A program made the position numbers and the translations under genes. Below the pieces are notes generated by a model. It saw only the letters and a program-made list of their open reading frames with translations. It ran no database searches and was not told where the DNA came from. A DNA stretch of 64,000 nucleotides, taken from positions 107,414,812 to 107,478,811 of the forward strand of contig NW_026947486.1 of assembly GCF_034190915.1 (NCBI RefSeq). Reading direction: 5' to 3'. The stretch comes from Cavia porcellus (Eukaryota; Chordata; Mammalia; Rodentia; Caviidae). This document shows positions 32,770 to 44,682 of the stretch, piece by piece (within the stretch, counting starts at the first letter, position 1; every line of letters starts with the position of its first letter).

Positions 32770-33045
32770 ATAAAGTTGTAGCTGTGTAAATGAATTTAGC
32801 CACTTACATGTGGGCAAATACTGCATGATTCACATGTATGAGGAATTTAAATAATGAAATTCATAGACAAGACTATAGAATGATGGATGTCAGGGAATAG
32901 AAGAACGGACAAATGGAAAATTGCTCATTCATGGACCACAAATTTGAATTACACAGGATGAATAAGTTCTAGAGATACAATGTATAACACTGTGCGTAGA
33001 CTTAATACTGATGTGCAGTTAAAATTTGAAAAGAGATAGATCTCT
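32770..33045 (+). mobile_element. Ancient L1 3' end
   Basis: 'gggcaaatactgcatgattc', 'acatgtatgaggaatttaaa', 'gaaattcatagacaagacta', 'tagaatgatggatgtcaggg' and 'gaataagttctagagataca' follow the L1M 3' end ('atgattccacttatatgagg', 'agttctggagatgg'). Confidence 0.8.
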
Positions 33046-35254
33046 TGGTTAGTTTTTCTGACCAAACAAAAATCCCATTGATTTAAAAACTCAGATTTCT
33101 ATGATACATCCAGTGGACTGTTTTCAAGTTTATCTCATCTGTTAAAGCTCTTGGACTTTAAAAGTTCAAAGCAGGCTATCTTTAGGTAAAGTTGGGGCAC
33201 TGGTTCACAGTGAATTGAAATGATTTGCTATTGAATAATGGGAATTCTGTAATTAACTCAGAAGGATGCTTCACCTCATTAGGCAACTGATGGTAAGTTC
33301 TGTTAAAGTTAGGTAAATACATTTTGAATCATAGATTCAAAATATAAGATAAAGTAGTCTGTCTTTTGGACAGTTAGAGTTTAGTGATCTTATTGTGTTA
33401 AGTAATAGTCATAAGGGAAAATTATGAGGATACTATAGCTTTGATGAAGTACATCCGATAATGAAAAATGAGCAAGATTATTAAGAAAAAGGAAGATAAC
33501 CTAAATTTAAAAGGCATTTCTCTGTATACAATATCATCACATTGAATATTTCTGCACCAAAATACCTGGTCCCTGTAGTTGAGATGACATTGTTTCTAAA
33601 AGTAGGCAAATACACATACCTTTTTAAATGATAGGGAAAAGCACCTTTGTTTACTTCCCTAACACAGTGTCTCTGTGACTGAGTGGAAATTGTTCACCTT
33701 ATTTGTGAAAATCAGAAGATAGTTTTAGTATACTTATAATCCAGTGTTTTTATGAAAATAAATTAAAATTGCCAGGATAGATTGTGCAGTTAAGCTATTT
33801 TTTTTTAAAGTACAGAGTGGATCAAATTTCCCTATCAGTAATTAAAGTGTCTTTCTGTCCTTCAATCAATGTGCAGTGAGAAACTTTAAAAACTGTTTAC
33901 AGTTTACCTGTACTATTTTAATTTACCCCAGATGATTCATTAAACTTTATCATGCTAATCCAAATTTTGGGTCATTTTAAGCATTTCATGTACATTTCAA
34001 AGTCTCTAGTAGTATCTTACAATCCATTAGCAACTATTATACAAGCATATATGAGAATTTTAAAAGCTTTATTCCCTGTCATTTTATTTTTCTAATGTAA
34101 TATAATTAGTTTGAGCACATTTCATAGGTTAAAAGATACCAGTTACTCTACATAGCAATTTTGCTGTGCTGAAATAAGGTTTTTATAAAATATCAAAAAG
34201 ATTTCTTGGCCAAATCCTCAATTTGTGATGCTAGTGTGAAGGTTCATTATTCATTAAACCTGCCTCTAGGTTCATTTTATTGACATGAATGTGTCAAGTA
34301 TTAAGTTAGGGGTTTTGTCAGGTAGACATGTGAGAAAAAACTAGTTTAATTCTCTGTTCTTGATGAGAGTGGCCTCAGAGTTTGACTGTCTGCTTAATCA
34401 TGGACTAAGTCAAGTTATGGCCTGGTCTGGACCTGGCCAGAAGCAGCTGGGCATGCTACACACATTAGATAGTCTAATTATATGCACTAAATAGACTTAA
34501 AACTGGAGTTAATGAATTACTTCCTGAATGAATCAACAAATGTACTGCATAATAGAGGAACCTGTAAATGTTCTGCGAATACAAAGAAATTCTCAGAAGT
34601 CCAAAAATTCCAGCTTGAGTTTTGAGGAAAATATGTGTGATTTAGCATAATATAGAGACAATGTGCTTAAAGTTTTGAACTGACCCTGTGCTTTAAAATG
34701 ATGTGACCGAAAACTCTTAAATTTTAAACTCCTGACAGTTGTCTCGAAGTGAAGTTGTTCTTTGTTGTATATGCAAATGCTTTAGGATAGGCCAGCAATT
34801 ATGAAACCTGAAAGGAAAGACAGCAGATAGTATGAGTAATATGGAAAGATAGAAAGAGCATACGATTATAAAATGACCATTTGGTGCAGTGGACAGACTC
34901 ACGGAGAGCTAACTGAATGGTGCTGTGAGATGTGCCTGTCTCCCGAATGGTGAACTCAAAGTGGTAGGGTGTGATCTCAAATGTCTCTATTTTCATTAAT
35001 ATCTATCAAAATTATTTATCTGTGGAGTCAGCTAAGTATCTTTTCACAATTCATCACCTCGTAATATAATGAAATTTCCTAGGATGACCAATTTCCTTCT
35101 GTATTCCTGTCTTCAGAGTTATTTTATTTGAAAGACTATTCAACAAAATGTATGAATGAGTAAAAGATATGCCATAAATTATATTTCTAAAATAGGTGAG
35201 AAGCCAAGCATCATATTTGAAAAAATTTCTCTTATTCGTTTATTCCTTTTTTAA
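33046..35254. other. Unassigned AT-rich sequence
   Basis: About 2.2 kb with no gene and no repeat I can name. Frames on the minus strand near 34717-34996 overlap in different phases and match nothing. Confidence 0.45.
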
Positions 35255-35900
35255 ACAATTCCAAAGAATTTATTATATGCTAGGCCTGGAGCTATATACT
35301 ATAGATACAAAGTTGAGTAAAACAGATATAATTTCTGCTTTAGTAGACCTTAAAGTCCAGTTACAAACAGATGAATCTTTAGATTGTATTAAGAGCTACA
35401 AAAGAAGAAAACAATGCTGACTTAGAACCAAAACAGCAACAACAGCTAGTTTAGACTGGTAAACAGAGAAATGTAATTTGATACTTAAGCTCCGAAAAAT
35501 AAAAAGGAAGGAGTGTCTCAAAATACAGACGCAAGACTATTTCAGGCAAAGGAAAAAAATATGCAAACACTCAAGAGGAAAGAGATTTCTATACTATAAA
35601 AAAGACACAAAGAACATACGTTTAAAAAGGGAGACTAAAATGAGATAAAGCTAGGGAGCAAAGGATCCGAGCTTGCAGAGCGCTGATGGAGGTGATGTGA
35701 AAAGCTTTTATACAGGAGTATGTCATGGGTCAGATACTCTTTAAAATGATTCTGAATATTGTAAGGTGAATAAATTAGAAGAGGAGCTTTATTATTTCTT
35801 AATGTGCTTAAGAGATCCAAGGATGGAATGAAGAGGTGACTTAGGGTAGTGACTGTAGAAATATGAGGAGATGAACTAAGAAATTAAAATTATTTTCGGG
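35255..35900 (-). mobile_element. L2 fragment, minus strand
   Basis: 'gaatttattatatgctaggc', 'ctggagctatatactataga' and 'tagaccttaaagtccagtta' are the reversed L2 tail. Later 'ttcaggcaaaggaaaaaaat' and 'agcttgcagagcgctgatgg' correspond to the next L2 segment upstream. Heavily mutated. Confidence 0.6.
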
Positions 35901-36239
35901 TATATATATTAGGATAGTGTTATGTATTTGTTGCTTTATTTTTCTCTTTACATCCTAGGGCTCTTGAAAGGGACAACCTGTATGGTTCCCATCTCTGTAT
36001 TTTTACTTCCTCAGAGCATGATTAATGAAAACAAATTGTAATTTGAGAGTTTCTGCTGCATGGCAGCATCCATTACATTTTTAAATAGTTCAATAGGATT
36101 TCTATCTGCTATTTATAGTAGAATTTCACTTTCTTTGCCCTAAAATGATTATTTTTTCATGCCTGAAAGGAACTCTCTTGGTTTGAGAAGCTACATCACA
36201 GCAAACATGGTCACACCCTCTTTCTCTACCACTCTTCAA
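35901..36239. other. Unassigned sequence
   Basis: No feature recognised. Confidence 0.4.
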
Positions 36240-36620
36240 GATCTTACAGAGTTTAACAACGATGTTTCAGTACTTTTATCTTTCAGGTTGAAGAAATAGA
36301 ATCTTTTGATTCTTTTCTCATATGATAGTCTCTTCTTTTCACTGGTCATTTCTGTTGCCTCCCTCTGGGATTTCATTAACTCTTTTATGTCTTCCTTGAA
36401 ATGCAATAACATTATGTTCCTGCTGTGAACACACTATCATCTTATATATTACCTGAATGATGGATATTGTTTTATATCAATATATTTTCTAATGCAGCCT
36501 AATAATTTTTAAACATTTTTGCTTTTATGAAACAGTACCCACAGATCCACAAGTCTTCTTAAAATAAGAATATAATTATTTATATCTTGGAATAGAGTAA
36601 TGTGAGCCTTTTTCCTTCTC
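36240..36620 (-). mobile_element. CR1/L3-like ancient LINE fragment, minus strand
   Basis: 'tcaggttgaagaaatagaat', 'ttctcatatgatagtctctt', 'tgttgcctccctctgggatt', 'cttccttgaaatgcaataac' and 'tctaatgcagcctaataatt' follow the CR1/L3 reverse order ('ttcaggctaaat', 'cttcatatg', 'gccctcctctgga', 'taatgcagcctaa'). These LINEs predate placental mammals. Confidence 0.6.
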
Positions 36621-36974
36621 TTGTCCATGGTGAAATTTCTCTGCCATTTTCTTCCTTTTCATGAAACCTCATGCAATTTTCTTGCATTTGTTCCAGGCAG
36701 TTTTCTCCCTGCCTCAGGAAGAGCTCAGTAGCCACTGTATTCTTTCCTTCAGATCACTTCTGAAAACTGTCGGATTTGGCTGATCCCCAGAAGATTCTCC
36801 ATTTGTAGCTTCTCTCCAGAGCAGTTTTCTTTTATTCTTTGTTTCTTGTATGTAAGGCAAACCTCTGTTCACAACAAAAATAGCCTTCATACCTTCATGG
36901 ATATTTTAGTTAAAGATTGCATGAATGTGCTTCGAAAATTAAAATAACCTATATGCTTGTTTTCCTTTTTCTAT
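36621..36974. other. Unassigned sequence
   Basis: No recognised repeat. It is pyrimidine-rich on the plus strand. Confidence 0.4.
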
Positions 36975-37133
36975 TTCTTTTTTTTTTTTTGTGCGTTTGA
37001 GACAAGGTCTCATTATGCAGTTCAGGCTGACCTTGAGCTCACTTTGTAGTCCAGAGTGGTCTCAAACTCATAAGGATTCTCCTGCCTCAGCCTCTTGAAT
37101 GCTGGGATTACAGGTGTATGCCACCATGCCCGG
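36975..37133 (-). mobile_element. B1-type SINE with internal duplication, minus strand
   Basis: A T-run is followed by 'gagacaaggtctcattatgc', 'tgaccttgagctcactttgt', 'agtccagagtggtctcaaac', 'attctcctgcctcagcctct', 'gctgggattacaggtgtatg', 'ccaccatgcccgg'. One of the best preserved SINEs in the window, and it shows the duplicated segment clearly. Confidence 0.93.
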
Positions 37134-37554
37134 TTTATGCTTGTTCTTTTTTTCTTCATTTAATTATCCATGAAAACCCTTAATCTAACTTTCTATATAA
37201 TTCCTCTTATAGAATTTTGTTTCCTATAATGTGTGAATATTCTAAAAAAAACAATTATATGTCTATCTTCCATTCATTGTATGATTTGTAAGTCAAATTT
37301 AGAATTCCCTTAAAACACTTTTAGTGGAAGCCAATGCTCTTTCCATCAGCATTTTAAAGGTTATTTACATTTATTGTGAAATCTCCCACAATTTCATCCT
37401 GGATTCTTTTCAAACTGTTGAGGCATTTAAACTAATTTACCAATAAAATCTGTAGCATTCTAAATTTTATTATTTGTTTTAAGCCTTTTGCAACAGTATA
37501 TTTTCCAAGTTATAGGATATCTTCTTTTACTTTTTAAGAACTGTTCACACATTC
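37134..37554. other. Unassigned sequence
   Basis: No gene or repeat recognised. Confidence 0.4.
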
Positions 37555-37790
37555 ATTAAATGAACATTTGTTGAACGGCTATTAAGTGCCAAACACTGTG
37601 CACCAACAGTGAATTGTGCTTAAAACTCCTTTGGGGTTGACAGATAATGAATAAACTTACAAATAGTATATTGGGTAATTATAAACGCTATGAAGGAATA
37701 AAAACATATAACAGTAAAGAAGATAGATGGTGAAGGGAATACTATTTCACATAAGTGGTTTAGGAAATGTCTTTCTGAACATTTGAACAT

Positions 37791-37816
37791 AGATTTGAGT
37801 ATTGGGAGGTACCAGA
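37791..37816. repeat. 26-base direct repeat, copy 1
   Basis: Identical over 26 bases (AGATTTGAGT...GTACCAGA) to 39321-39346, within the same L2 copy but at a different L2 position. Confidence 0.95.
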
Positions 37817-37911
37817 TAATGCAAACAGGAAGGTGTTGGAGTCCACTATGAAGCAGCTCTGAGCAGGATTTAAAATTAACTAACTTGGCTTTCTATGTTT
37901 ATCTGTGAATC

Positions 37912-38364
37912 TGTCCTAGGCCTCAGCCCCTTGCCTGGCGAAGGGAGCTGATTCATAGTACGTGAACCTCTGTGAATCACTGGTCCTGGCTGAGGTCTGC
38001 AGTACCGTATGAAGCCAAAGATACATCAAAGGGCAAGATAAGGCCACAGCGGCAGATACCTTGGCTCCAAAACTATTTAAGTAAATAGAGACTGCAGCTG
38101 CAGGAATCTCACTCCTGCAGTCGCACTCCAGCCATAAATGTCATCCTGGAGATAAGACAGTTCTCCTAAAATGGCATAATTTACTACTTGGAGAAGTCTT
38201 TGAAGTAGAACTCAAGATCCTGCTCATTTCCCATGCTTTCTTTAGTTTCCTCTCCCTTTGTTTTAGACCTAATAAATATGAGTGGTCCAGAGAAGTCTTT
38301 GTCTTAGCCCTCAGAGACTCAAATTCAACTGAAGGGTTTTGACCCTTCTGGAACCCTAAAATCA
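37912..38364 (+). mobile_element. LTR-like element interrupting the L2
   Basis: The block has promoter-like and polyadenylation-like features in LTR order: a TATA-like 'ctatttaagtaaatag' (about 38082), a strong hairpin (38098-38120) and AATAAA (38271-38276). It starts TGTCCTAGG and could end CA at 38364. It is denser in G+C than its surroundings and absent from L2. I do not recognise the family and saw no target duplication, so it could be another kind of insertion. Confidence 0.4.
38098..38120. repeat. Perfect 8-base-stem hairpin
   Basis: CTGCAGGA (38098-38105), loop ATCTCAC, TCCTGCAG (38113-38120). An overlapping alternative pairs GACTGCAG with CTGCAGTC. Confidence 0.8.
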
Positions 38365-39320
38365 TACCACTTGTTTCATTTTATTTAAGCCTTCACTGTA
38401 TACTTGTTTGTGAGAGTGGAAGAGTGGGGACCCGAAAGGAAGGGAGCCCCAGTCAGAGGCTCTGAGACAGACATATGCCCATCGAGTACAGTGAACACTA
38501 AGTATTCTAGCGTTGCAGGAACAAGATGAGCAACGCAGTGGAAAATAAAGACTAAAGCTGTAGGTGAGGGTGCAGCTCATGAAAGGTCTTAGAAATCAAG
38601 CTCTGAAAATGGAATTTGATCATGGGTAAAATCAGAAGCCATTTGATATATTTGAACATGGACATCATAACAGCATGTATCTTTTTAAAATAATACTAGA
38701 GTTTCAGTGTGTATAGAATACAGTGGAGTGGAAAATGGTGGAAGGCAGATAGGGAGGTTTGAACAGGTGATCAAGAAAAAAATGAAGATGAATGGATCCT
38801 CAGTGGTGACGGATGTATTCTGGATGTATTTTGAAAGTGATCCTGATCAGACATGCTAAGGGGCTGAATGTGGTGTGTAACAGAAACAGGGAAAATAAAA
38901 GAAGACTCCATGATTTTAGCCTATGTATTTGTGAGTGTGAAATTGATGCTCAGTTAGTGGAGAGAGTGTACAGTCAGAAAAAAATTTTTTGAGGAAAGCT
39001 GTAAAGCGAGCAGACTTGGATTGCAGGTTGCATAATAGTCTTAGGAATGGAAGTAGAGATGTCAGTCAGAAAGCCTGAGATGCACATTGGGTTGTAGGAG
39101 ATCATACTGACTAAAATTGTACATTAGCAAGTTGAGTGCTATAAGAATGTAGATGACATTTAAAATTATGTGAATGCTTGACATTGCCTACGGATTGAAT
39201 GTAGACAGAAAAGTGAACTTCTGAGATGAGTCCTGGGGTACTCAACTTTCTTGGGGTTTGTAAAAAAAGTTAGAAGGAGTGACCAGTGAGGTAGGAGGAG
39301 AATCAAGAGACAAGTGTCCC

Positions 39321-39346
39321 AGATTTGAGTATTGGGAGGTACCAGA
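39321..39346. repeat. 26-base direct repeat, copy 2
   Basis: Exact copy of 37791-37816; see there. Confidence 0.95.
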
Positions 39347-39479
39347 CTTCAAATGATGAAGTTTTTAACGAAAGAATGTCTGATCAGTTGTGTCAAATAT
39401 GCCTGACAGCTGCATAACATGAGAACTGAGACTTGACTATTGGTAAAATGAATGTTTTGGCTTTCTTGACAAGAAGTGT

Positions 39480-39785
39480 TAAAGAGGAATGAGGAAAATC
39501 CCAACACTGATCAAAGAGGATGCAAAATATTTACACTGTGTTTTGTATATGTACCAAATACTCACAAGGAATATAAACCATTTGTCATAAACATGAGCTA
39601 AAAGCACAATAAAAATAATGGTGGAAATGGGAAAAGGAAATCTAGAGACTGAGGAAGGGAGGAGAATGAGGAGGCAAAGGGGAATAAAAAGAATCAAGAT
39701 GTATTAAGCACATTATCCTCTCCTTAAAATAAATGTAAACTTCGTGTAGCACAATTATGTACTAATAAAATTTATTTAAAAACAA
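39480..39785 (+). mobile_element. Probable L1 3' ends, two in tandem
   Basis: Two similar blocks, each with a purine-rich start followed by 'tttgtatatgtaccaaatac' or 'gtagcacaattatgtact' and an AATAAAA-type end, match the L1 3' untranslated layout at 25375 and 48700. They appear to interrupt or terminate the L2. Confidence 0.5.
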
Positions 39786-40929
39786 ATAAGAAAATAAGGG
39801 CTCTGTTGATAAAATAAGATTCAAATATGGAACAAAAGAAACCAGGTTCAATATTCACCAAGAGAAACCAGCCCCAAAGTAAAAAATATGAGTAAAATTA
39901 ATGTGCTCAGTTTTTTAAAAGAACGATAATTAGAGATAATAGATGTAGACAGCACTTTTGGAAAGTTTTGTCCTAAAGAAGAAGAGGATATATTCACCAA
40001 TGTCACAGAAGAGTTGAAGTTAAAAGCAATAGAGTGAAATTAACAATGAACAATTAATAGAGGAGATGAATGCATTGTCAGTTCTAGTATGATTAAAGAA
40101 TTGCTGTTTTCAGGATGCTAGAGAAAGCAAGTTCGAAGAATAGGAAGTGGGAGACAATGACGCATTTTGGAGAGGATAAAATTTCAAGGAATGACCATAG
40201 TAGGCACATATCACTGAGATGAGTTAGAAGACCATTTGATTTAAATGAACCAAACTGAGAAATCACACTTTTGAGGAGTTGTCTGAGATGTGGTTGTTGA
40301 AATGACTAATAGCGTTACAGAAGAAGAAATTGTTTAGGGCCAAATTTTTTAATAAATGATAGGAAAGAGTGGGGAGAGATATTTGTCATTAAAATGACAA
40401 CTGGAATCAGTGGCTAATTTGATTGCTTATTGTACAAGAGCTTGAAATTTTAAAGTGAGAGACAAATGGTTTGCAAAAGACAATGGTGAATTAAATGCCT
40501 CTCCCAATCTTAGAAGCCACAGAATACAAGTGAGAAAGCAAGTTTAACTTTTAGAGATAAGGGGAAAATAGTATCCTAAAGGGTAATCTAAATTAGAGAT
40601 AGGGCTTATAGGTAAGATAAACATCCAGAGAGAGGGCTCAGAATAAAGTAGATATTCATGACATACAATGAGTTCCACAGTACATCGTAAAGGCTACTTT
40701 GAATTCAGTGCAAAATAGGGAAGGAGGAACATTTAACAGTCTTGGGGAAACATTCAGGATGTATTACAATCTGCACACATTTATATATGTATTTCATAAC
40801 ATTTTCTACAAAATGCTTTTAAATTAGATCATGTGTTTTAAAATGTGTGATGCCCATAAACTCTAGAAAGAATACAAATTTTTGATAGAATAAATTGAAA
40901 ATGATTTATATAAGCAAAGAAAAAAAGTA
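39786..40929. other. Unassigned sequence, possibly more decayed L2
   Basis: Purine-rich sequence such as 'ttttgaggagttgtctgaga' (about 40269) faintly resembles further 5' L2 in reverse. I cannot confirm it. Confidence 0.35.
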
Positions 40930-41135
40930 TAGGCTATGGACTAAATGCAGCTTGATGTCTATTTGTGTAAATAAGGTTTAATTGAAATACAGCCATGCCA
41001 ATTAGTGTAGGGCACAGCTGTTTTGCACTGTAATGTCAAGGTTGATAATTGCAACAGAAATCCTATAGCTTGCAAGGCTGAAAATACTTATGATCAGGCA
41101 CTTTGCAGAAAAAAATAACCTCAGAAACTTCTCTT
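40930..41135 (+). mobile_element. hAT-type DNA transposon remnant
   Basis: 'tttgtgtaaataaggtttaa', 'ttgaaatacagccatgccaa', 'ttgcactgtaatgtcaaggt', 'gcttgcaaggctgaaaatac' and 'aggcactttgcagaaaaaaa' follow the same family as 22440-22660 in the same orientation. Confidence 0.7.
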
Positions 41136-41329
41136 TCATATCTATAATCATTCAAATTTAGTCGGGGAATTTTTTCTTGAAAAATGAGTAGACTTCTTGA
41201 TTATATTTCTCCCTAAAACTCTCATTGAGTCAGCATGGAGTCTCATATATGATGACTCCAAATGTTTCTCTAGTGGCAGGTGAATCTCAGGCAGAATTTG
41301 CAAGGACCAAACTTACAGTTAATTGGTCC

Positions 41330-41500
41330 AGATCAGGGTTGCTCAGATACCTTTGCTGCTAAGAATACTGTGGGGTGATTGATAAATACATAGCTTTCTG
41401 CCTCCCTCACCTGATGATTATGATTCAGTCAGTTGAGAGCTTGCAATGTATGTGTTAGGTAAATGTTCCTAGATGATTCTTAGTTTCAGAAAATTTTAGG
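41330..41500 (+). mobile_element. Possible MER5-type hAT fragment
   Basis: 'gcctccctcacctgatgatt', 'atgattcagtcagttgagag' and 'gttcctagatgattcttag' have the order of MER5 ('gattctgattca', 'caggtgatgctgatg'). Diverged. Confidence 0.4.
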
Positions 41501-41689
41501 AAACTCAAGACTCAAGATCTAATATAACTAGTCTCTATGCCTGCAATTCCAATAATTAACACTTGATTGCTTTTTCGCTGAACATTGCTAGCCATGAACA
41601 CTTTTTAATAGGAGACCCAGCCAACCATAAACTATCACTTTAAAACAGACCGTCCTTGATCGTGGCGTGATTTTTAAAATCTGTTTTAA

Positions 41690-41935
41690 ATTAGTCCATT
41701 GAGTCATTCATTCAGCAAACACAATTCCTGCTTTCAGATAGCTTATAGGTTAATCAGGAAAGGGGACAGATGTTAAAATAATAATCCCATGGAAACATCA
41801 TTACATACTAATCAACATTATAAAGCAATATCTAGTGTGTGAAATGATAGATTAAAAGGAACCTGATTGGGTGAGAGTGAGCATTCAGAAATACTTCTCT
41901 GGGGAAGTGATTTTTAAACTGATTACATAGTGCAA
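41690..41935 (-). mobile_element. L2 3' fragment, minus strand
   Basis: 'gagtcattcattcagcaaac', 'gctttcagatagcttatagg', 'gaaaggggacagatgttaaa' and 'tctctggggaagtgattttt' follow the reversed L2 tail. Confidence 0.65.
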
Positions 41936-42799
41936 TTTTCTTCTGAGCCTACTGCATTAAATTACTGATATATCTATTTCAGTTATCCTTGAGAGCTTTG
42001 CAGATCTAACAGGGTTACATAGATATACTCTTGCCAGAGAAAAAGATCCTCCTCTATTGGGGTGGTCATCCTATCCCACCAAACCTGCAGCTTCAGGGGA
42101 GATCGAGGGGCAGGTAACCCATGGAACAGTGAGAGAAGGGCCACCAACCTAGCCATCTAGATCAGCCTGCTCAATCATGTCGATCAAAAGGGTGACCTGT
42201 GTCACAGCCAGAAAGCCAATTACAACCTGTTGCAATTATCCTGACCCTGGGCTCAGTTGGGAATGGACTGATAACTCAAGGTTTATTTTTTTTTGTATTC
42301 ATGTATGTAAATGACATATGTTTTTTGACCTATAGTTATCACAGATGTTAGACTTCTTCCTTCTGTGTTAGGCAGACATTCTAGATAGGACTTCATTCAG
42401 TGTGTGTGTGCGCGCATGCCTGCATGTGTGCTTACTTAATAACTCCTCCGGGTGTGGTCTCATCACTTGCTGGGCTTCCTATTCCTTGCTGGGCTTTTGG
42501 GGTTCTGTCACTCTCTTTTTTCATTTCTTTCAGCAACAAGGTCGTATACGTAAGCATTTCCAACCTTCTCTATGGTTCAAGTCTTCCTTCATCCTCTTTA
42601 AATTCTCAGCAGCACAAATTTTACCAAGTGATCCTCTAACTAAAAATGTAGCCACTTCCCTAGTTCATCAACAGGGATCCAAACATTAAAAAAATAATCC
42701 AATTAATTGTAGCTCTTCTGTATTACTAGAGAAAGAAGAATATATGAATACTATTTTATGTGAAACATTCAATGTGAAAAATAGAAGTATAGAGTGTTT
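41936..42799. other. Unassigned sequence
   Basis: No gene or repeat recognised. 42060-42260 is less AT-rich than the rest; short overlapping plus-strand frames near 42400-42689 carry no motif. Confidence 0.4.
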
Positions 42800-42970
42800 T
42801 CATTAGCATGTTAGCACATTTTACAATTCTAAAGGGCTTCCATGTGTGTCTGACAATAATCCTATATAGCAGAGGTGTTATTATCATTTTACTGATAATA
42901 AAATCAGGGCCTGGAGATGGAAATGCGTAGCCCGAGGTCAAAACCTGACCTGGCAAAATCTGTTCCTTTT
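42800..42970 (-). mobile_element. MIR SINE, minus strand
   Basis: 'tttacaattctaaagggctt', 'cagaggtgttattatcattt', 'tactgataataaaatcaggg' and 'gcgtagcccgaggtcaaaac' follow reversed MIR. Confidence 0.75.
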
Positions 42971-43976
42971 TCTGATCATAATGACAAGGTACTTCACTCA
43001 ATTTTGCAGCTTGCCTTATCCTGCTTTTTCTCTTCTTTTCCCAGGGAGCCTGCTTATTTGCAGTTTAACAAGGCTCCTGCAATTTTGATTTGCTTTCTCC
43101 AGCTGTTCCTGCTGTTTGAAAGCTGGGACATCAAAGCTCCATTTGAATCCTGCAGCTTTAGCTGTGGAAACCTTTATCATGTTAACTGCACTACTTGAAA
43201 CCTTCACCATAGTCAAGCCCCATTCCTTCTCAGTGGAGAAAGATCTGGAAAAGGTGCTCACATGGTTCAAGTAGCTTCACTAAAGCTAGCTCTGACTCCC
43301 AAAGATGGGCCCATGGTGTCCTGGTGTGCGAAACTTTCTGGCCAACTCATGTATGCTGTGTCACTGCTTCTTAAAAACTACTCCCCTGCTCTGTCATCTG
43401 TAGCTATGGCTGCTACAAGCATTCCTTTGTACAGAATTCCCTGTGCAATCTGTAAAACCATATAATTTTTTTCCATCTCTCTTTTTAGCAGTGATAGGTT
43501 TTTATTTCTTTATGACTATTTTTAAAACATTACAAAAACGAGATGACATGATTTTCAAGTGCACAGGAATGGCATTTTCCTTGCAATTCTCAACCTATGC
43601 ACTGCATCAGGTAGGGAATGCGGATCTTTCTAATGTCTGTATCAGCCAGCAATGAGGCAGAATGGAATAGTGCCGCACCGCAGACTCCTTCTCATCTCAA
43701 AATCTCCTTTTTGCTCCATATCCTGCAATGCTTTTCTCTGATTATCCAGCTCACATCAAAAAGAAACTATAATTGCTGAGGAGCTCTTCATAAGTGCTTT
43801 CTCAAGTTCACACTGGGCCCAGATGTGAGACACTCTCACACTCAGACACATCTTTGCTCTTTTCCTTTTGGTGCTGTCACTGGACCTGCAAATGTTTTTC
43901 CGGCAGCACTGACCTTCATCCTTCAGTTTCCAATCACTACTGTATCCCACCTCTTACCTTTCTAACATCTTTCAAG
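42971..43976. other. Unassigned sequence
   Basis: No repeat recognised. Short opposing frames (43016-43270, 42917-43198) show nothing in common with a known protein family. Confidence 0.4.

Positions 43977-43983
<7 letters not shown>

Positions 43984-44028
<45 letters not shown>
43984..44028. repeat. (CA)n microsatellite
   Basis: About 22 CA units. Confidence 0.95.
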
Positions 44029-44279
44029 AGACACACTCACCAACTATCCAAACAGCAATATTTAAACCTCATTTTTCATTGGAATTAAGTGTCTAACCAT
44101 ACATTTTAAAGTCAGAGTATCTAAATTTAAATCTCGATTGCATGACCAATACACTGTATACTCATGAATAAGTTGCTAAATATTCCTGAATTTAGTCCTT
44201 TCATCTGGAAAACAGGAGAATTAAACATACTTAGTTCACCCCTCTCACTGTTGCCATGAGGGCGAATATTAAAGGGCAT

Positions 44280-44499
44280 TGTTATGGTTATATTTAAAAT
44301 GTTCCCCCAAAGACTCAAGGCTCTCATAGGTAGGGCTTTTATGAGGTGACTGGATCATGGGTGTATGATACTGGATTAGTCCACAGATACATATATTGAT
44401 GAATGTGGTGTTGAGAGGTGAAGTCTGATGTGCATAGAATCTCACTGTGGCTCTGGCTTGAAAAGCTATGCACATATTTATAGTCCTCTTCCTTTGAAT

Positions 44500-44541
<42 letters not shown>

Positions 44542-44682
44542 CTTCCTGCCTGCTGTGCCATGATGCCCCTCTGCCAGCTAAGGAAAGAAACATCTAGGAA
44601 CTGTGAACCAGAATATACCTTTCCATTAGTGAGTTGTGAGTATCACTTAGTGTGCCTCATCACTGTGAAAGCAACTAAGACA
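44280..44682 (+). mobile_element. MaLR solo LTR with perfect target duplication
   Basis: Begins TGTTATGGTT and ends CTAAGACA, 403 bases, flanked on both sides by GGCAT (44275-44279 and 44683-44687). Inside are 'aatgttcccccaaagactca', 'gtgactggatcatgggtgta', 'gtgccatgatgcccctctgc' and 'gaaccagaatatacctttcc'. This is a complete forward MaLR LTR left by LTR-LTR recombination. A (CT)n tract has expanded inside. Confidence 0.93.
44501..44539. repeat. (CT)n microsatellite
   Basis: About 19 CT units inside the solo LTR. Confidence 0.95.

Larger units (their letters stand above)
37555..39475 (-). mobile_element. Long L2 LINE copy, minus strand, split
   Basis: Starts with the reversed L2 tail ('catttgttgaacggctatta', 'agtgccaaacactgtgcacc') and continues upstream. 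After the interruption at 37912-38364 it resumes with 'catgggtaaaatcagaagcc', 'attctggatgtattttgaaa', 'gatgagtcctggggtactca', 'gaccagtgaggtaggaggag' and 'tcagttgtgtcaaatatgcc'. These match the reverse-transcriptase end of L2, a CR1-clade LINE. No frame is intact. The length retained is unusual for so old a family. Confidence 0.8.

Noticed and set aside
42060..42260. Less AT-rich block considered as an exon or LTR
   Set aside because: No open frame of use, no splice-site pair and no LTR ends visible.
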